Shown here: positions 15,113 through 24,062 of the stretch, one piece after another
Layout: each line of letters starts with the position of its first letter
How positions within the stretch are numbered: position 1 is the first letter of the stretch
NCBI GenBank assembly: GCA_003170415.1
Contig: PMZJ01000038.1
Span: 59,346 to 92,034, forward strand
Source of the DNA: Phycisphaerales bacterium
GTDB lineage: Bacteria > Planctomycetota > Phycisphaerae > Sedimentisphaerales > Anaerobacaceae
Direction of reading: 5' to 3'
DNA length: 32,689 bases
The notes under the pieces: model-generated
What the model saw: only the letters and a program-made list of their open reading frames with translations
The model's database searches: none
Told to the model about the DNA's origin: nothing
Translations under genes and position numbers: made by a program

Positions 15113-15141
15113 AACTTACCATAATAGCCGGTTATTGTCAA
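15113..15141 (-). promoter_or_regulatory. Promoter of the ileS leader
   Basis: On the minus strand: TTGACA (15141-15136), a 17-nt spacer ending in TGG, and TAAGTT (15118-15113). The perfect -35 and extended -10 (TGn) compensate for a 3/6 -10. Predicted start near 15106, about 17 nt before the leader ATG. Confidence 0.6.
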
Positions 15142-15178
15142 TCGCGAGTTTAGCAAAGGAAATGCAAGGGAGGCAATC

Positions 15179-15207
15179 TTGAATTATGTGAGGGGGTCGA
15201 TTAAACT
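15179..15207 (+). promoter_or_regulatory. Leaderless-type promoter for the 15214 gene
   Basis: TTGAAT (15179-15184), 17 nt, TAAACT (15202-15207), then 6 nt to the ATG at 15214. Each hexamer matches 4/6. The predicted +1 coincides with the start codon. Confidence 0.45.
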
Positions 15208-15213
15208 GTTTAT

Positions 15214-16749
15214 ATGGGTAATACGGCAGGAACGAAGAGCAGTTATTGGCAAACCATGCAGGGACAGGGGATAATTCTGGCTGGGATTTTAATCGGCTCG
15301 GCAGTTCTTCTCCTGGCGAATCTGGGCAATCAAAACCTCTGGCAGGATGAGGCGCAGACGGCTCTTATCAGCAAGACGATACTGACGGATGGCGTTCCCC
15401 GCGGATATGACGGGAAGAATTATTTTTCACAGGAAGGCGGCGCGGAATACGGGAAAAACTACATCTGGCGTTGGCATATGTGGCTGCCATTTTACGTGCT
15501 GGCGGGATTCTACGAGGTATTCGGGGTAAGCACGTTTGTTTCGCGGCTGCCTTTTGTGCTTTTCGGCTTAGGGACAGTTGTGCTGCTGTATTATTACGCG
15601 AGGGCGGTCTGGCCGGGGACACGCATACCTGCGATTGCCGCGTTATTGCTGGCGATATCGGTTCCTTTTCTGCTTTTATGCAGGCAGTGCCGGTACTACA
15701 GTATGGCGATGTTCTTTACTTTGCTTTCGTTGCACGCCTATGTTTTGCTGCTGGAAGGGAGAAAACGCGATTCTGTGCTGCTGTTTGCCGCGACGACACT
15801 GCTGTTTCACAGTCAGCATATTTATGTGGCGATATTTTTCCCGGCGGTTTTTCTGCACGCTGTGATTTTCCATCGCGACCGACTTAAAACACTGAGCAAA
15901 GTGGCTGCGCTGGTCATATTAGTCAATATACCGTGGCTAATCTGGCTTTCCGGGATGAAATATGCAAGTCCATATCAGCAAATGGGGTTATTACGGGTGC
16001 TTACCGCTTTTATCTGGGATTATATCAAGGACCTTTCGATTTATGTATTTCCAATATGGCTGTTTGCGGTGTTGGCGGTCCGGTATATTGTCACTCGTGT
16101 CAAAACGGGCCGGTTTCCAATGCCCAGCCGGCAGGTGTGGGAGAGATTGTTACTGCCTGTTTTTTTTATTGTGCTCAATATAATAGCAGTTTCGCTTAAA
16201 ACCCCGTTTCCATTTTTACGATACGTAGCCCCATCGGTTGTACTGCTGATTCTTCTGGCGGCGGTTGTTATTGACGCCGCATGGCAGGTGCATTTTATGT
16301 TCGCCGTGGTTGTGGTGATTGCGATGGTCGTGACGAGCCAGATGACGGACTATCTTTACGAAATCACGCACGATTATAAGGGGCCGGAAAAAGGTATTGC
16401 GAAGTATCTCAATGAGCATGGTTCGCCTGATGATATTGTGGCCATCACATATGGCGATATGGGTCTTAAGTTTTATACAAAGATGAGAATTGTGGGGGGG
16501 CTTACGGGCGAAGACCTTGAGCCGGCGAAGAAGGCCCGGTGGGTGATAATTCGTAAATATGTTATCAGCGACAGGGATGAGGAGGTCGGCAAATATCTGA
16601 AAGAAAATTTGGGGGCAATAAAGGTTCGCCGAATAGTGATTGATTACCCGGACATACAGTTTGAAAACAGAGAAAACCCGAACCAGCATCTGTTCCGCAC
16701 TGATGTAAAAGAACGGAATGTCGTCATTTTCGAAAGGGTAATCCCATGA
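15214..16749 (+). CDS. GT-C membrane glycosyltransferase (PMT_2/ArnT-like)
   Basis: 511 aa with about ten hydrophobic segments. The first periplasmic loop carries N-L-W-Q-D-E-A-Q-T (D45-E46), the acidic signature of GT39/GT83-type transferases that take a sugar from a polyprenyl-phosphate donor and transfer it outside the membrane to protein, lipid A or glycan. The soluble C-terminal part after about residue 400 (Y-L-N-E-H-G-S-P-D-D-I-V) is common in this superfamily. Its last codons overlap the next GT-C gene by four bases (ATGA), so the two are probably co-translated. It is divergent from the ileS leader. The substrate is unknown. The start at 15214 fits the leaderless promoter; no good ribosome binding site is nearby. 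Confidence 0.82.
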   Translation: MGNTAGTKSSYWQTMQGQGIILAGILIGSAVLLLANLGNQNLWQDEAQTALISKTILTDGVPRGYDGKNYFSQEGGAEYGKNYIWRWHMWLPFYVLAGFYEVFGVSTFVSRLPFVLFGLGTVVLLYYYARAVWPGTRIPAIAALLLAISVPFLLLCRQCRYYSMAMFFTLLSLHAYVLLLEGRKRDSVLLFAATTLLFHSQHIYVAIFFPAVFLHAVIFHRDRLKTLSKVAALVILVNIPWLIWLSGMKYASPYQQMGLLRVLTAFIWDYIKDLSIYVFPIWLFAVLAVRYIVTRVKTGRFPMPSRQVWERLLLPVFFIVLNIIAVSLKTPFPFLRYVAPSVVLLILLAAVVIDAAWQVHFMFAVVVVIAMVVTSQMTDYLYEITHDYKGPEKGIAKYLNEHGSPDDIVAITYGDMGLKFYTKMRIVGGLTGEDLEPAKKARWVIIRKYVISDRDEEVGKYLKENLGAIKVRRIVIDYPDIQFENRENPNQHLFRTDVKERNVVIFERVIP

Positions 16750-18392
16750 GTTCGCAGACAGGTCCGGTTAAAGAGAAGAAACACGGCATCATCGCTGTTT
16801 CTGTTATATGGCCGTGGGTCGCGATTATCGGGGTTATAATCGCCGCGGCCGTTATTCGAGGCCGGTTGCTTTCTATACCTCTGGAGCGTGACGAGGGCGA
16901 ATACGCCTACATAGCACAACAAATGTTAAAAGGGGTTCCGCCTTATGTTTCGGCATACAGTATGAAGCTGCCGGGGATTTATGTTGTATATGCGATGATA
17001 ATGTCCGTGTTCGGGCAGACACAAACGGGGATTCATCTGGGATTATTGGTTTTCAACGCGGGGACAATTTTCGTCATATTTTTGCTCGCGAGGAGATTTT
17101 TCGGGTCCGTTGCCGGGGTTATGGCGGGGGGCGTTTATGCCTTAGCATCGATGATATCGCAGGTAACGGGGCTTTGGGCGAACGCGGAGCATTTTGTTGT
17201 TCTGCCCTCGCTTGTTGGGCTTTTGCTTATTTGTAAAGCCGACGACAAAATCGGGTATGTTCGATTACTGATTGCAGGACTGCTTTTCGGCCTGGCGTTC
17301 ATTATCAAACAGCACGGCATTTTCTTCGCCCTTTTTGCCGCTTTGTATCTGCTTTATTCCGGTTTGCGTAACAAACCCATCAAATGGATAAAAGTCATTG
17401 TTGCTCAGATTGTCTTCGCCGCGGGCGCCGTTACTCCTTTCGTTCTTGTCTGTTTTTTCTTCTGGCGCAACGGCACCTTTGACAAGTTCTGGTTCTGGAC
17501 GTTCACATACGCTCGCAAATACGCAACATCGCTTTCATTGTCCTACGCATGGGCAACTTTAAATGAGCAGATGGGTTTAATTCTTGAAGAATCGTACCCT
17601 ATATGGGTTCTTGCGATTGCGGGTTTATTTGCCGTTATTATTATAAAGCGATACCGTCAATGGGCAGTGTTTACAATTGGGTTGTTTGTCTTTTCGTTTC
17701 TGGCCGTCTGTCCTGGTTTTTATTTCAGGGGACATTACTTCATATTTCTCCTGCCCGCAGTTGCGATTTTAGCCGGCGCGGCGTTTTCCGCTATTGACGG
17801 TTTATTTCAAAGGATAATGCCGGTGTTGCTGCGTGTGATTGTAACCATCGTTATCGGTTCGATTGTTATGGGATATTCACTTTATAATCAACGTGTGTAT
17901 TTATTTGACAATTCCCCGGATGTTGTTTGTCGAATGGTTTATGGCGCCAACCCGTTCCCTGAATCGCTGCAGATAGCAGAATTTATCCGTAATAACACCG
18001 GTCCGAACGACACAGTGGCGGTCGTCGGCTCCGAGCCGCAAATATATTTCTATTCCGGCAGACGCTCGGCCACTTCTTATATTTACACCTATCCGCTTAT
18101 GGAACCAACCCAGGCAGCCGGCAAAATGCAACAGGAGATGATTACGCAAATTGAAACCGCCAAGCCGGCATTTATGGTTTTCGTCAGGGTCACCACTTCC
18201 TGGCTTGTCCAGCCCAATTCCACACAGGATATTTTTAACTGGTTCGAGCCGTATGTTAGTAATTTTTATAAACTCGTCGGCGTGGCCGATATTCAACCGT
18301 CCGGCCAGACGGTTTATTACTGGAACAACAATGCGAAAAACCCGTCGCCCGAATCGCAATTCTGGGTCGCTGTATTCAAAAGGCAGGAGTGA
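16746..18392 (+). CDS. GT-C membrane glycosyltransferase (PMT_2-like)
   Basis: 548 aa, polytopic. The motif P-L-E-R-D-E-G-E-Y-A-Y (R48, D49, E50 in loop 1) is the R-D-E-G-x-Y variant common in PMT_2-family proteins, followed by M-K-L-P-G. About ten or more membrane helices run to near residue 390, then a periplasmic domain of about 150 residues (E-F-I-R-N-N-T-G-P-N-D-T-V-A-V). It starts inside the stop of the preceding GT-C gene (ATGA overlap), so the pair may act on the same glycan or as paralogous transferases. The downstream GT2 gene at 18436 could provide the lipid-linked sugar. The specific sugar and acceptor are not deducible. Confidence 0.82.
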   Translation: MSSQTGPVKEKKHGIIAVSVIWPWVAIIGVIIAAAVIRGRLLSIPLERDEGEYAYIAQQMLKGVPPYVSAYSMKLPGIYVVYAMIMSVFGQTQTGIHLGLLVFNAGTIFVIFLLARRFFGSVAGVMAGGVYALASMISQVTGLWANAEHFVVLPSLVGLLLICKADDKIGYVRLLIAGLLFGLAFIIKQHGIFFALFAALYLLYSGLRNKPIKWIKVIVAQIVFAAGAVTPFVLVCFFFWRNGTFDKFWFWTFTYARKYATSLSLSYAWATLNEQMGLILEESYPIWVLAIAGLFAVIIIKRYRQWAVFTIGLFVFSFLAVCPGFYFRGHYFIFLLPAVAILAGAAFSAIDGLFQRIMPVLLRVIVTIVIGSIVMGYSLYNQRVYLFDNSPDVVCRMVYGANPFPESLQIAEFIRNNTGPNDTVAVVGSEPQIYFYSGRRSATSYIYTYPLMEPTQAAGKMQQEMITQIETAKPAFMVFVRVTTSWLVQPNSTQDIFNWFEPYVSNFYKLVGVADIQPSGQTVYYWNNNAKNPSPESQFWVAVFKRQE

Positions 18393-18423
18393 ATTTACCC
18401 TACCTGACGAGTTCTAAAACCGC

Positions 18424-18429
18424 TATAAT
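18424..18429 (+). promoter_or_regulatory. Consensus -10 box 6 nt before the 18436 ATG
   Basis: A perfect TATAAT ends 6 nt before the ATG. The hexamer 17 nt upstream (TACCTG, 18401-18406) is a poor -35. Predicted transcript starts on the start codon. Confidence 0.45.
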
Positions 18430-18435
18430 GTTCTT

Positions 18436-19191
18436 ATGTTCGCGGATAAAAAAGTTGTTGTCGTGATGCCGGCGTATAACGCCGAGAAGACCATACGTAA
18501 AACATACGATGAGGTGATGGCGCAGGGAATCGTTGACCTTGTCGTTATCGTCGATGATGCCAGCAGGGACGGGACCGTTGCGGTTGCGTCGAATCTGCCT
18601 CATACCGTTATCCATACGCATCCGCAAAACCGCGGGTATGGGGCCAACCAGAAGACGTGTTATAAACTTGCCCTCGAAAACGGCGCCGACATCGTAATAA
18701 TGGTGCATCCCGACTACCAGTACACGCCGCTGCTGATACCCGCGATGGCGTCTATGATAGCAAACGAGCTTTACTACTGCGTTCTCGGGTCGCGAATCCT
18801 CGGTGGCTGCGCCCTGGCGGGCAATATGCCTTTTTATAAATACGTTTCAAACCGATTCCTTACGCTGGCTGAAAATATCCTTACAGGGGCGAAGCTGTCC
18901 GAGTATCACACCGGCTACCGTGCTTTTTCCAGGCAGTTGCTGGAACGGCTGCCGCTGGATGTCAATTCCGACGATTTTATTTTCGATAACCAGATGCTCG
19001 CCCAGATACTGTGGTTTGGGTACACGATAGCCGAGGTAAGCTGCCCGACGAAATACTTCCCGGAGGCGTCGTCGATTAACTTCGTACGCAGCACCAAATA
19101 CGGTTTGGGTTGTTTGTGGACGGGCCTGATTTTTCGCCTGGCGAAAATGAACCTGATAAAATCACCACTGTTTCCCGGTAACCGATGCTAA
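18436..19191 (+). CDS. GT2 glycosyltransferase (DPM1-like)
   Basis: 251-aa family 2 enzyme with V-V-V-M-P-A-Y-N-A-E-K-T, the nucleotide-binding V-D-D-A-S, and M-V-H-P-D-Y-Q-Y in place of the usual DxD. That H-P-D-x-Q-Y form is common in a bacterial subgroup of polyprenyl-phosphate glycosyltransferase-like proteins. N-R-G-Y-G-A-N-Q and Y-H-T-G-Y-R-A-F are typical acceptor and loop segments. No clear membrane helices are present apart from a hydrophobic stretch near the C-terminus. The position behind two GT-C genes suggests it makes their lipid-linked donor (inference). It lies 43 nt after the preceding stop and has its own -10 box. Confidence 0.84.
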   Translation: MFADKKVVVVMPAYNAEKTIRKTYDEVMAQGIVDLVVIVDDASRDGTVAVASNLPHTVIHTHPQNRGYGANQKTCYKLALENGADIVIMVHPDYQYTPLLIPAMASMIANELYYCVLGSRILGGCALAGNMPFYKYVSNRFLTLAENILTGAKLSEYHTGYRAFSRQLLERLPLDVNSDDFIFDNQMLAQILWFGYTIAEVSCPTKYFPEASSINFVRSTKYGLGCLWTGLIFRLAKMNLIKSPLFPGNRC

Positions 19192-19253
19192 AACTACCCA
19201 CAAATCCCGTGTGCCCTGAGTAATCGGGGCGGCCGTGATAAAAACAATCCTGC

Positions 19254-19282
19254 TTGACAGTTACCCCGTCTGCAAATAGAGT
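19254..19282 (+). promoter_or_regulatory. Promoter of polA
   Basis: TTGACA (19254-19259), 17 nt, TAGAGT (19277-19282). The ATG follows 8 nt after the -10, so the 5' leader would be about 2 nt; no Shine-Dalgarno is visible. Confidence 0.55.
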
Positions 19283-19290
19283 TTTGTCTA

Positions 19291-22026
19291 ATGTCCAGAA
19301 ACCTTTACATAATCGACGGCCACGCGCATATCTACGCCGCGTATTTCGCACCAATGCGTCAGCGGCTGACCAGCCCATCGGGCGAACCGACCAAGGCGAC
19401 CTATATTTTTACATCTGCCATTCTTGGGCTGATGAAAAATAAAAAGCCCGATATGCTCGTTGTGGCGATGGACAGCAAGGGGCCGACGTTCAGAAATGAG
19501 ATGTATTCTGATTACAAGGCGCATAGACCTCCTATGCCAATCGATATGCCGGTGCAGATAAATCGCATCGAGCAGATTCTTTCGGCGATGAATATCCCTA
19601 TGCTGCGAGTTAACGGCTTTGAGGCAGACGATATAATCGGCACACTTGCTAAAAAGGCATCGAAAGAGGGAATCGACGTTTATATCTGCACAAAGGACAA
19701 GGATATTCTCCAACTCATTGATGACCATGTTTTTGGATATGATATAAAGACGGGCGAAGTAACCGACGAGGCCTGGGTTAAGGCGGAGATGAAAATTGCG
19801 CCTGCGCAGTTTATCGATGTTCTGGCTCTTCAGGGGGACGCTGCGGATAATGTCCCCGGCGTCGCGGACGTAGGCCCCAAGACGGCGATGGAGTGGATAC
19901 AAAAATACGGCTCGGTAGATAACCTGCTGGCGCACGCGGACGAAATCACAGGCAAACGCGGCGATAATCTTCGCAAATCGAAAGAAATTATTCATCTCAG
20001 CAAACGCTTAGTAACGATTGACTGTGATGTTCCCGTGAAGATTGATTACGAGGCATTTGCGGTGAAGCCGGTTGATGAGGCACGGCTGACGCAAATTTTT
20101 AACGAGCTTGGTTTTGCCCGGATACTGACGCAAATGGGACTTTCCTCATCCGAACAGCAGGTTCAAACGCAGCAGCCGCAAACAGCGCCGGTGTCGGCGG
20201 GGCCTGTTTCGGCGGCGACAGCGGAACATAATTATCAGCTTATCGATACTCCGGAAAAATTCGAGGAGTTTTTCGGGAAGCTGAAAAAGCAGAGAACGTT
20301 TGCCGTTGATACAGAGACAACTTCTATTGTGCCAATGAGGGCGGATTTGGTGGGCATAAGTTTTTCCTGGCAGGCGAAGACCGGGTTTTATATTCCGGTT
20401 CGTGCGCCGATGGGGGCAAAACGCCTGCCTTTAGCGATGGTTCGGGAGAAACTATCGCCGATATTCGCCGACAAGGCGATTAAAAAAATCGGCCAGAATA
20501 TCAAATACGATATGCTGGTTTTGCGAAACGCTGGATTGCCTCTTGCGGGTGTGTATTTCGATACGATGGTCGCATCGTATTGTCTCGACCCGCTGCGAAA
20601 CAGTCATTCACTTGATAATATGGCGCTGGATTTTCTTGGGCTTACGAGCATCCCGATATCCGCACTCATCGGCAAGGGGAAAAATCAGCTCAGTTTTGAT
20701 ATGGTCGATACGGGGGCGGCCTGCGAGTATTCCGCCGAGGATTCGGACCTGACCTGGCGGCTGTATCAGTATTTCACGGCGCAATTGGAAAAAAGGCCTC
20801 AGATACAGCCATTATTTTACGATGTTGAGATGCCATTAGTAACCGTTCTGGCGGAGATTGAATATAACGGGGTATCGCTGGATACGGAGATACTTTCGGA
20901 TATGTCGGAGGACATAACGGCGTCGATTAATCGGCTGGTTGATGAGATTTACCAGACGGCAGGCGCACCGTTTAATATCGATTCACCCAAGCAGCTTGCC
21001 GAGGTTCTTTTTGGCCGGCTCGGATTAAAATCCGTGCGTTCCGGCAAAACAGGCCAAAGCACCGATGCCGCGGTACTGGATGAGCTTGCCGAGGAACACC
21101 CCATCATCAATCTAATTCTCGAATACCGCACACTCAGCAAGCTCAAAAATACTTATGTTGATAAGCTGGGCTATCTTGTGAATCGGCGCACGGGTAGGGT
21201 TCACGCGTCATTCAACCAGACAATAACCGCAACGGGGCGACTAAGCTCAAGCGACCCCAATTTGCAGAATATCCCCATCCGCACGCCTTTGGGCGCTAAA
21301 ATACGTTCAGCGTTTATCCCCAAAAACAAAACCGATTGCATCCTCAGCGCGGATTACTCGCAGATAGAGCTTCGCCTGCTGGCGCAATTTTCGGGCGATA
21401 AGGCGCTGCGGGAGGCCTTTGCGAGGGATTTCGATATTCACCGTTTTGTGGCCTCGCAGATTTTTAATGTTCCTATCGGAAAAGTTACATCCGAGATGCG
21501 TTCGCGGTGCAAGGCGGTAAACTTCGGGATAATTTACGGGCAGGGCGCTCTCGGCCTGGCACACGGAACGGGGCTGACCTTACAGGAGGCGAAAAAGTTC
21601 ATCGACGATTATTTCGCGAGGTACAGTTCCATTCGCCAATTTATGGATAGTGTCGTCGAGCAGGCGACGAAGAACGGCTATGTCGAGACGATTTTGCACC
21701 GCCGGCGAAGGATCCTCAACCTTGAAAGTCCGAACCCAGGCAAAAAGGCGCAGGCGAGGCGGTTAGCCGTAAATACGGTCATACAGGGGTCGGCAGCCGA
21801 TTTGATTAAGGTCGCTATGGTCAATATCCAGCGTAAAATCGAAGCGGAAAACCTGCCTGTTAAAATGATTTTGCAGGTCCACGATGAGCTGGTATTCGAG
21901 CTGCCGACCGCGGAAGCCGAACGGCATTCAAAGTGGATTGCCGAAGAAATGACCGGCGCTATTAAGCTGGACGTTCCTTTGAAAGTCGATGTTACTTTCG
22001 GCCCAAGCTGGCTCGCGGAGAAATGA
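19291..22026 (+). CDS. polA: DNA polymerase I
   Basis: 911 aa with all three domains of bacterial Pol I: 5'-3' exonuclease (1 to about 290; D-G-H-A, G-F-E-A-D-D-I-I-G, K-D-K-D), 3'-5' proofreading exonuclease, and polymerase. The proofreading site looks intact: D340-T-E342, I-G-Q-N-I-K-Y-D, and Y-S-A-E-D-S-D. Polymerase motifs are D688-Y-S-Q-I-E-L-R (motif A), K-A-V-N-F-G-I-I-Y-G-Q (motif B) and V-H864-D865-E-L (motif C). A Gln/Ala/Pro-rich linker (about 286-310) separates the first two domains. It acts in Okazaki fragment maturation and excision repair. The TGA overlaps the ATG of the following methyltransferase gene. Confidence 0.97.
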   Translation: MSRNLYIIDGHAHIYAAYFAPMRQRLTSPSGEPTKATYIFTSAILGLMKNKKPDMLVVAMDSKGPTFRNEMYSDYKAHRPPMPIDMPVQINRIEQILSAMNIPMLRVNGFEADDIIGTLAKKASKEGIDVYICTKDKDILQLIDDHVFGYDIKTGEVTDEAWVKAEMKIAPAQFIDVLALQGDAADNVPGVADVGPKTAMEWIQKYGSVDNLLAHADEITGKRGDNLRKSKEIIHLSKRLVTIDCDVPVKIDYEAFAVKPVDEARLTQIFNELGFARILTQMGLSSSEQQVQTQQPQTAPVSAGPVSAATAEHNYQLIDTPEKFEEFFGKLKKQRTFAVDTETTSIVPMRADLVGISFSWQAKTGFYIPVRAPMGAKRLPLAMVREKLSPIFADKAIKKIGQNIKYDMLVLRNAGLPLAGVYFDTMVASYCLDPLRNSHSLDNMALDFLGLTSIPISALIGKGKNQLSFDMVDTGAACEYSAEDSDLTWRLYQYFTAQLEKRPQIQPLFYDVEMPLVTVLAEIEYNGVSLDTEILSDMSEDITASINRLVDEIYQTAGAPFNIDSPKQLAEVLFGRLGLKSVRSGKTGQSTDAAVLDELAEEHPIINLILEYRTLSKLKNTYVDKLGYLVNRRTGRVHASFNQTITATGRLSSSDPNLQNIPIRTPLGAKIRSAFIPKNKTDCILSADYSQIELRLLAQFSGDKALREAFARDFDIHRFVASQIFNVPIGKVTSEMRSRCKAVNFGIIYGQGALGLAHGTGLTLQEAKKFIDDYFARYSSIRQFMDSVVEQATKNGYVETILHRRRRILNLESPNPGKKAQARRLAVNTVIQGSAADLIKVAMVNIQRKIEAENLPVKMILQVHDELVFELPTAEAERHSKWIAEEMTGAIKLDVPLKVDVTFGPSWLAEK

Positions 22027-22706
22027 TTATGGCAAAATTAACACTTATGCGACGGTTAATGAAACTTGTTCACCCCGAAGGGATACCGTGGCCCGCCTCG
22101 GTTTTCTATAACGCCCTTAGCTCGTCGGTGATATTTATGAAGCACTACGAACTTGCGGCCCAAGATATATTGAGCCATTGTTCGCATGGGACGCTGCTCG
22201 ATATCGGCACAGGGCCGGCGCGCCTCTTGTTAAAACTGCATCAGCAATCCCCGGGTATGCGCCTGGTCGGGATTGACTCGTCTGCCGCAATGGTAACACA
22301 GGCGAAACAGAACGTCGCTGAGGCGGGCCTGTCGGAATTCATCGAAGTTAAAGAGGGCAGCGCAAGCAGCATCCCGTTTCCTGACCAGTCCTTCGATATT
22401 GTCGTAAGCACTGTCTCGATGCATCATTGGAAGGAGCCGACGGCGTGTCTCAATGAGATTTATCGCGTCCTGAAAGACAACAGTTTCGCACTTATATACG
22501 ACATTGTAAGCGATACGCCCAAAGACATTCTGAACGAGATAAAACGGGAATGCGGCCGGCTGAAAGCGACGATGTTCTGGCTTAACAGTTTCGAGGAGCC
22601 GTTTTATACCCGGCAGAATTTCGAGTCGTTTGCTCAATCGTCGCTTTTCGGGAAAGGGCGAACTCAATTCCTCGGCCTGTTTTGCTGTTTGATACTGAAA
22701 AAGTAA
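22023..22706 (+). CDS. Class I SAM-dependent methyltransferase (UbiE-like fold)
   Basis: 227 aa. SAM-binding motif I is L-L-D-I-G-T-G-P-A-R-L; motif II is V-G-I-D-S-S; F-D-I-V-V-S-T-V-S-M-H-H-W and I-Y-R-V-L-K complete the Methyltransf_11/UbiE pattern. Substrate unknown; the fold is shared by small-molecule and quinone methyltransferases. The start overlaps the polA stop (ATGA), indicating translational coupling; an in-frame ATG at 22029 is an alternative. The pairing with polA gives no functional clue. The next gene has its own promoter, so this is the end of the polA transcript. Confidence 0.85.
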   Translation: MIMAKLTLMRRLMKLVHPEGIPWPASVFYNALSSSVIFMKHYELAAQDILSHCSHGTLLDIGTGPARLLLKLHQQSPGMRLVGIDSSAAMVTQAKQNVAEAGLSEFIEVKEGSASSIPFPDQSFDIVVSTVSMHHWKEPTACLNEIYRVLKDNSFALIYDIVSDTPKDILNEIKRECGRLKATMFWLNSFEEPFYTRQNFESFAQSSLFGKGRTQFLGLFCCLILKK

Positions 22707-22715
22707 TTCGTTTTG

Positions 22716-22744
22716 TTGACGTGGAATCCGCCAAGCCCTAAAAT
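22716..22744 (+). promoter_or_regulatory. Promoter of the dapL operon
   Basis: TTGACG (22716-22721), 17 nt, TAAAAT (22739-22744): 5/6 in both hexamers. Predicted start about 22751, some 50 nt before the dapL ATG. It is the probable promoter for dapL-folK-panC. Confidence 0.65.
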
Positions 22745-22802
22745 CCCTGTGTAAGAGAGACGTGAGCAGAACTTTTTATACAGCCCGGCAGGAAAAGACA
22801 AG

Positions 22803-24062
22803 ATGATAACGGTAAACGAGAATTTTTTGAAATTACAGACGGGATATTTGTTCCCTGAAATCGGCAAACGCAGACGCGCGTTCCAGCAGGCGCACCCCGA
22901 TGCGAAAATCATCAGTATGGGAATCGGCGACGTTACGCAGCCGGTTGCGCCGGCGGTGATAGAGGCGATGCACAAGGCCGTCGATGAGATGGGCAAAAAA
23001 GAGACGTTTCGCGGCTACGACGACGGCGGCATAGGTTACGCTTTTCTCAGGGAGGCAATCGCCAAAAACGATTATAAGTCGCGGGGCGTCAGTATTGACC
23101 TCGACGAGATTTTCATCAGCGACGGCGCAAAATCGGACACCGCCAACATACAGGAGCTTTTCGGCCTCGATAACATCATTGCCGTCGCGGACCCCGTCTA
23201 TCCGGTTTACGTGGATACCAACGTAATGGCGGGGCGGACGGGTGCGGTCGCGGGGCAGGGGACGTATTTGAAAATAGTGTATATGCCCGCCACGGCTGAA
23301 AATGGCTTTGTCCCCGACGTGCCGAGGGAGAAGGCAGATATGATTTACCTGTGCTTTCCGAATAATCCGACCGGTGCGGTAGCGACTAAAGAGCAGTTGA
23401 AAAAATGGGTCGATTACGCGAAAGAGAACAAAGCCGTAATTCTTTTTGATGCCGCATACGAGGCGTATATCAGCGATTCGCAGACACCGCATTCGATATA
23501 TGAAATCGACGGCGCAAAAGACGTCGCGATTGAATTCAGGAGTTTTTCTAAGACCGCGGGGTTCACGGGGCTTCGCTGCGCGTTTACTATTGTGCCAAAA
23601 GAGCTTCGGGTGTTCACCAGGGCCGGGCAAAGCGTCGTTTTGAATCCGCTCTGGAACAGGCGAATGTGCACGAAATTTAACGGCGTATCGTATGTTACGC
23701 AGGTCGGGGCTGCCGCGGTATATTCCGACGAGGGCAAAAAGCAGATTCGCAAAACGATTGATATTTATATGAGCAATGCGAAGATAATTCGCGAGTCGCT
23801 CACGGGACTTGGCTACCAGGTCTATGGCGGGATTAACGCGCCGTATATCTGGGTGAAAACGCCTGAGGGCGTCGGCTCGTGGCAATTCTTCGATTTGCTG
23901 CTCAATAAGGCGCACGTTGTAACGACCCCCGGCGCGGGATTCGGGCCGGCAGGGGAGGGTTACGTGCGATTGACGGCGTTCGGAAATCCGCCTGATGTTG
24001 TCGAGGCGCTTGCGCGAATCAAGGCCATAGGCAATGGATTCGACAAGCTCACCATAAAATGA
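22803..24062 (+). CDS. dapL: LL-diaminopimelate aminotransferase
   Basis: 419 aa, a fold type I PLP enzyme that converts tetrahydrodipicolinate plus glutamate to LL-diaminopimelate in one step, bypassing the succinyl or acetyl routes of lysine/peptidoglycan synthesis. Typical DapL features are the N-terminal [23 protein letters not shown], the substrate loop P-N-N-P-T-G, D-A-A-Y-E-A-Y, and the PLP lysine in S-F-S-K-T-A-G-F. DapL is characteristic of chlamydiae, plants, planctomycetes and some others, which supports the taxonomic guess. It overlaps the folK fusion by four bases (ATGA). Confidence 0.95.
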   Translation: MITVNENFLKLQTGYLFPEIGKRRRAFQQAHPDAKIISMGIGDVTQPVAPAVIEAMHKAVDEMGKKETFRGYDDGGIGYAFLREAIAKNDYKSRGVSIDLDEIFISDGAKSDTANIQELFGLDNIIAVADPVYPVYVDTNVMAGRTGAVAGQGTYLKIVYMPATAENGFVPDVPREKADMIYLCFPNNPTGAVATKEQLKKWVDYAKENKAVILFDAAYEAYISDSQTPHSIYEIDGAKDVAIEFRSFSKTAGFTGLRCAFTIVPKELRVFTRAGQSVVLNPLWNRRMCTKFNGVSYVTQVGAAAVYSDEGKKQIRKTIDIYMSNAKIIRESLTGLGYQVYGGINAPYIWVKTPEGVGSWQFFDLLLNKAHVVTTPGAGFGPAGEGYVRLTAFGNPPDVVEALARIKAIGNGFDKLTIK

